Shown: in pieces, positions 63,498 through 64,000 of the stretch
Layout: the number at the start of each line of letters is the position of its first letter
Numbering within the stretch: position 1 is the first letter of the stretch
Assembly (NCBI RefSeq): GCF_000612585.1
Contig: NZ_JFCA01000001.1
Location: 62,001-126,000, forward strand
Length of the DNA: 64,000 nt
Direction of reading: 5' to 3'
Source of the DNA: Pseudomonas sp. CHM02
GTDB taxonomy: Bacteria > Pseudomonadota > Gammaproteobacteria > Pseudomonadales > Pseudomonadaceae
Made by a program: the position numbers and the translations under genes
Notes under the pieces: generated by a model
Seen by the model: only the letters and a program-made list of their open reading frames with translations
Databases searched by the model: none
Told to the model about the DNA's origin: nothing

Positions 63498-64000
63498 ATG
63501 AATGCACCGCGTAACGTTGCCCCGATCAAAGCCGTGATTTTCGATATGGATGGGTTGCTGCTGGACACTGAGGGCATCTACACCGAAGTCACACAGATCA
63601 TCGCCGAACGCTACGGTCGCACCTATGACTGGGGCATCAAGCAGCACATTATCGGGCGTGGCGCCCAGGACCTGGCTGACTACGTGGTGAAGGCCCTGGA
63701 TTTGCCGATCACGCCGGCCGAGTTCCTGGAGGTCCGTGAGCCGCTGATGAGCGAGCGCTTCCCCAAGGCATTGGGCATGCCCGGCGCCGAAGCGTTGGTG
63801 CGGCACTTGAAGGCGCACAATATTCCGATTGCCGTGGGCACCAGTTCATCGCGCAATTCGTTTGGTCACAAGACCACCTTGCACCGCGAGTGGTTTGGCC
63901 TGTTCGACACCATTGTCACCGCCGACGACCCTGAAGTCGGCGCTGCTAAACCTGCGCCGGACATCTTCCTCACCGCCGCCCGCCGCCTGGGCGTTGCACC
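63498..64000 (+). CDS. HAD-family phosphatase, partial at the right edge
   Basis: The first 167 codons are present and the gene runs off the window. Motif I is FDMDGLLLDTE (nucleophile and acid Asp) and motif II is the Ser in AVGTSSSR. The motif III Lys is in AAKPAPDIF. The pattern DMDGLLLDTE with a following helical cap is typical of pseudouridine-5'-phosphatase-like (HDHD1) and beta-phosphoglucomutase-like HADs. It diverges from the Fur-controlled sigma gene. Confidence 0.88.
   Translation, partial: MNAPRNVAPIKAVIFDMDGLLLDTEGIYTEVTQIIAERYGRTYDWGIKQHIIGRGAQDLADYVVKALDLPITPAEFLEVREPLMSERFPKALGMPGAEALVRHLKAHNIPIAVGTSSSRNSFGHKTTLHREWFGLFDTIVTADDPEVGAAKPAPDIFLTAARRLGVA

Overview
The window is chromosomal DNA of a Pseudomonas, almost certainly of the P. 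fluorescens group. The evidence is the GC-rich codon use, the dispersed paired REP repeats of the types common in fluorescent pseudomonads, and a gene order from rluC to the TetR gene that matches what I know of P. aeruginosa PA2975 to PA2957 (running divergently from rne). No phage, insertion sequence, CRISPR array or rRNA operon is visible.

Region 1 (1-14.6 kb) is a core block. It holds the rne leader and divergent rluC, a HAD phosphatase, sppA, maf (opposite strand), then yceD-rpmF-plsX-fabD-fabG-acpP-fabF-pabC-mltG-tmk-holB-tatD, and a TetR gene. This joins ribosomal protein L32, phospholipid and fatty-acid synthesis, folate, septal peptidoglycan and DNA replication. Two things stand out. 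pilZ, normally between holB and tatD, is absent. A minus-strand small RNA gene follows tatD in the position of rgsA and is complementary to the acpP ribosome binding site over 19 of 20 bases.

Region 2 (14.7-30.5 kb) looks like accessory metabolism inserted between the TetR gene and the electron-transfer-flavoprotein genes. It has a second moaA-like radical SAM gene, a lipoprotein and a DUF1285 gene. Next is a GntR / ADP-ribosylglycohydrolase / NCS1 permease / PfkB kinase operon that resembles E. coli yegTUVW. After small stress-type genes come an SDR-araFGH L-arabinose uptake operon with an IclR regulator, and a zinc alcohol dehydrogenase divergent from an AraC regulator.

Region 3 (30.5-41 kb) has the ETF-ubiquinone oxidoreductase gene divergent from etfBA, with a PsrA-type box next to the oxidoreductase promoter. 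It continues with a solute-binding protein, a DUF4398/OmpA lipoprotein pair, a MocR-type regulator, several small proteins and an RraB RNase E inhibitor. Several leaders here look structured.

Region 4 (41-55.3 kb) has the circularly permuted ATP-grasp / alpha-E / transglutaminase cassette, a cytochrome c protein and a 31-residue membrane microprotein. It also has a thiolase and FadB-like beta-oxidation pair, a glutamine amidotransferase, corA, plsC, a crotonase, tRNA-Ser(GGA), a gamma-glutamylcyclotransferase-like gene, an M24 peptidase and a DUF4337 gene.

Region 5 (55.3-64 kb) has a LysR gene divergent from an NAD-dependent epimerase-like gene and an SDR. It ends with a Fur-controlled ECF sigma / anti-sigma / TonB-dependent receptor / TonB locus of HasISR type. 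Its receptor gene is interrupted by one in-frame TAA codon. A HAD hydrolase gene runs off the right end.
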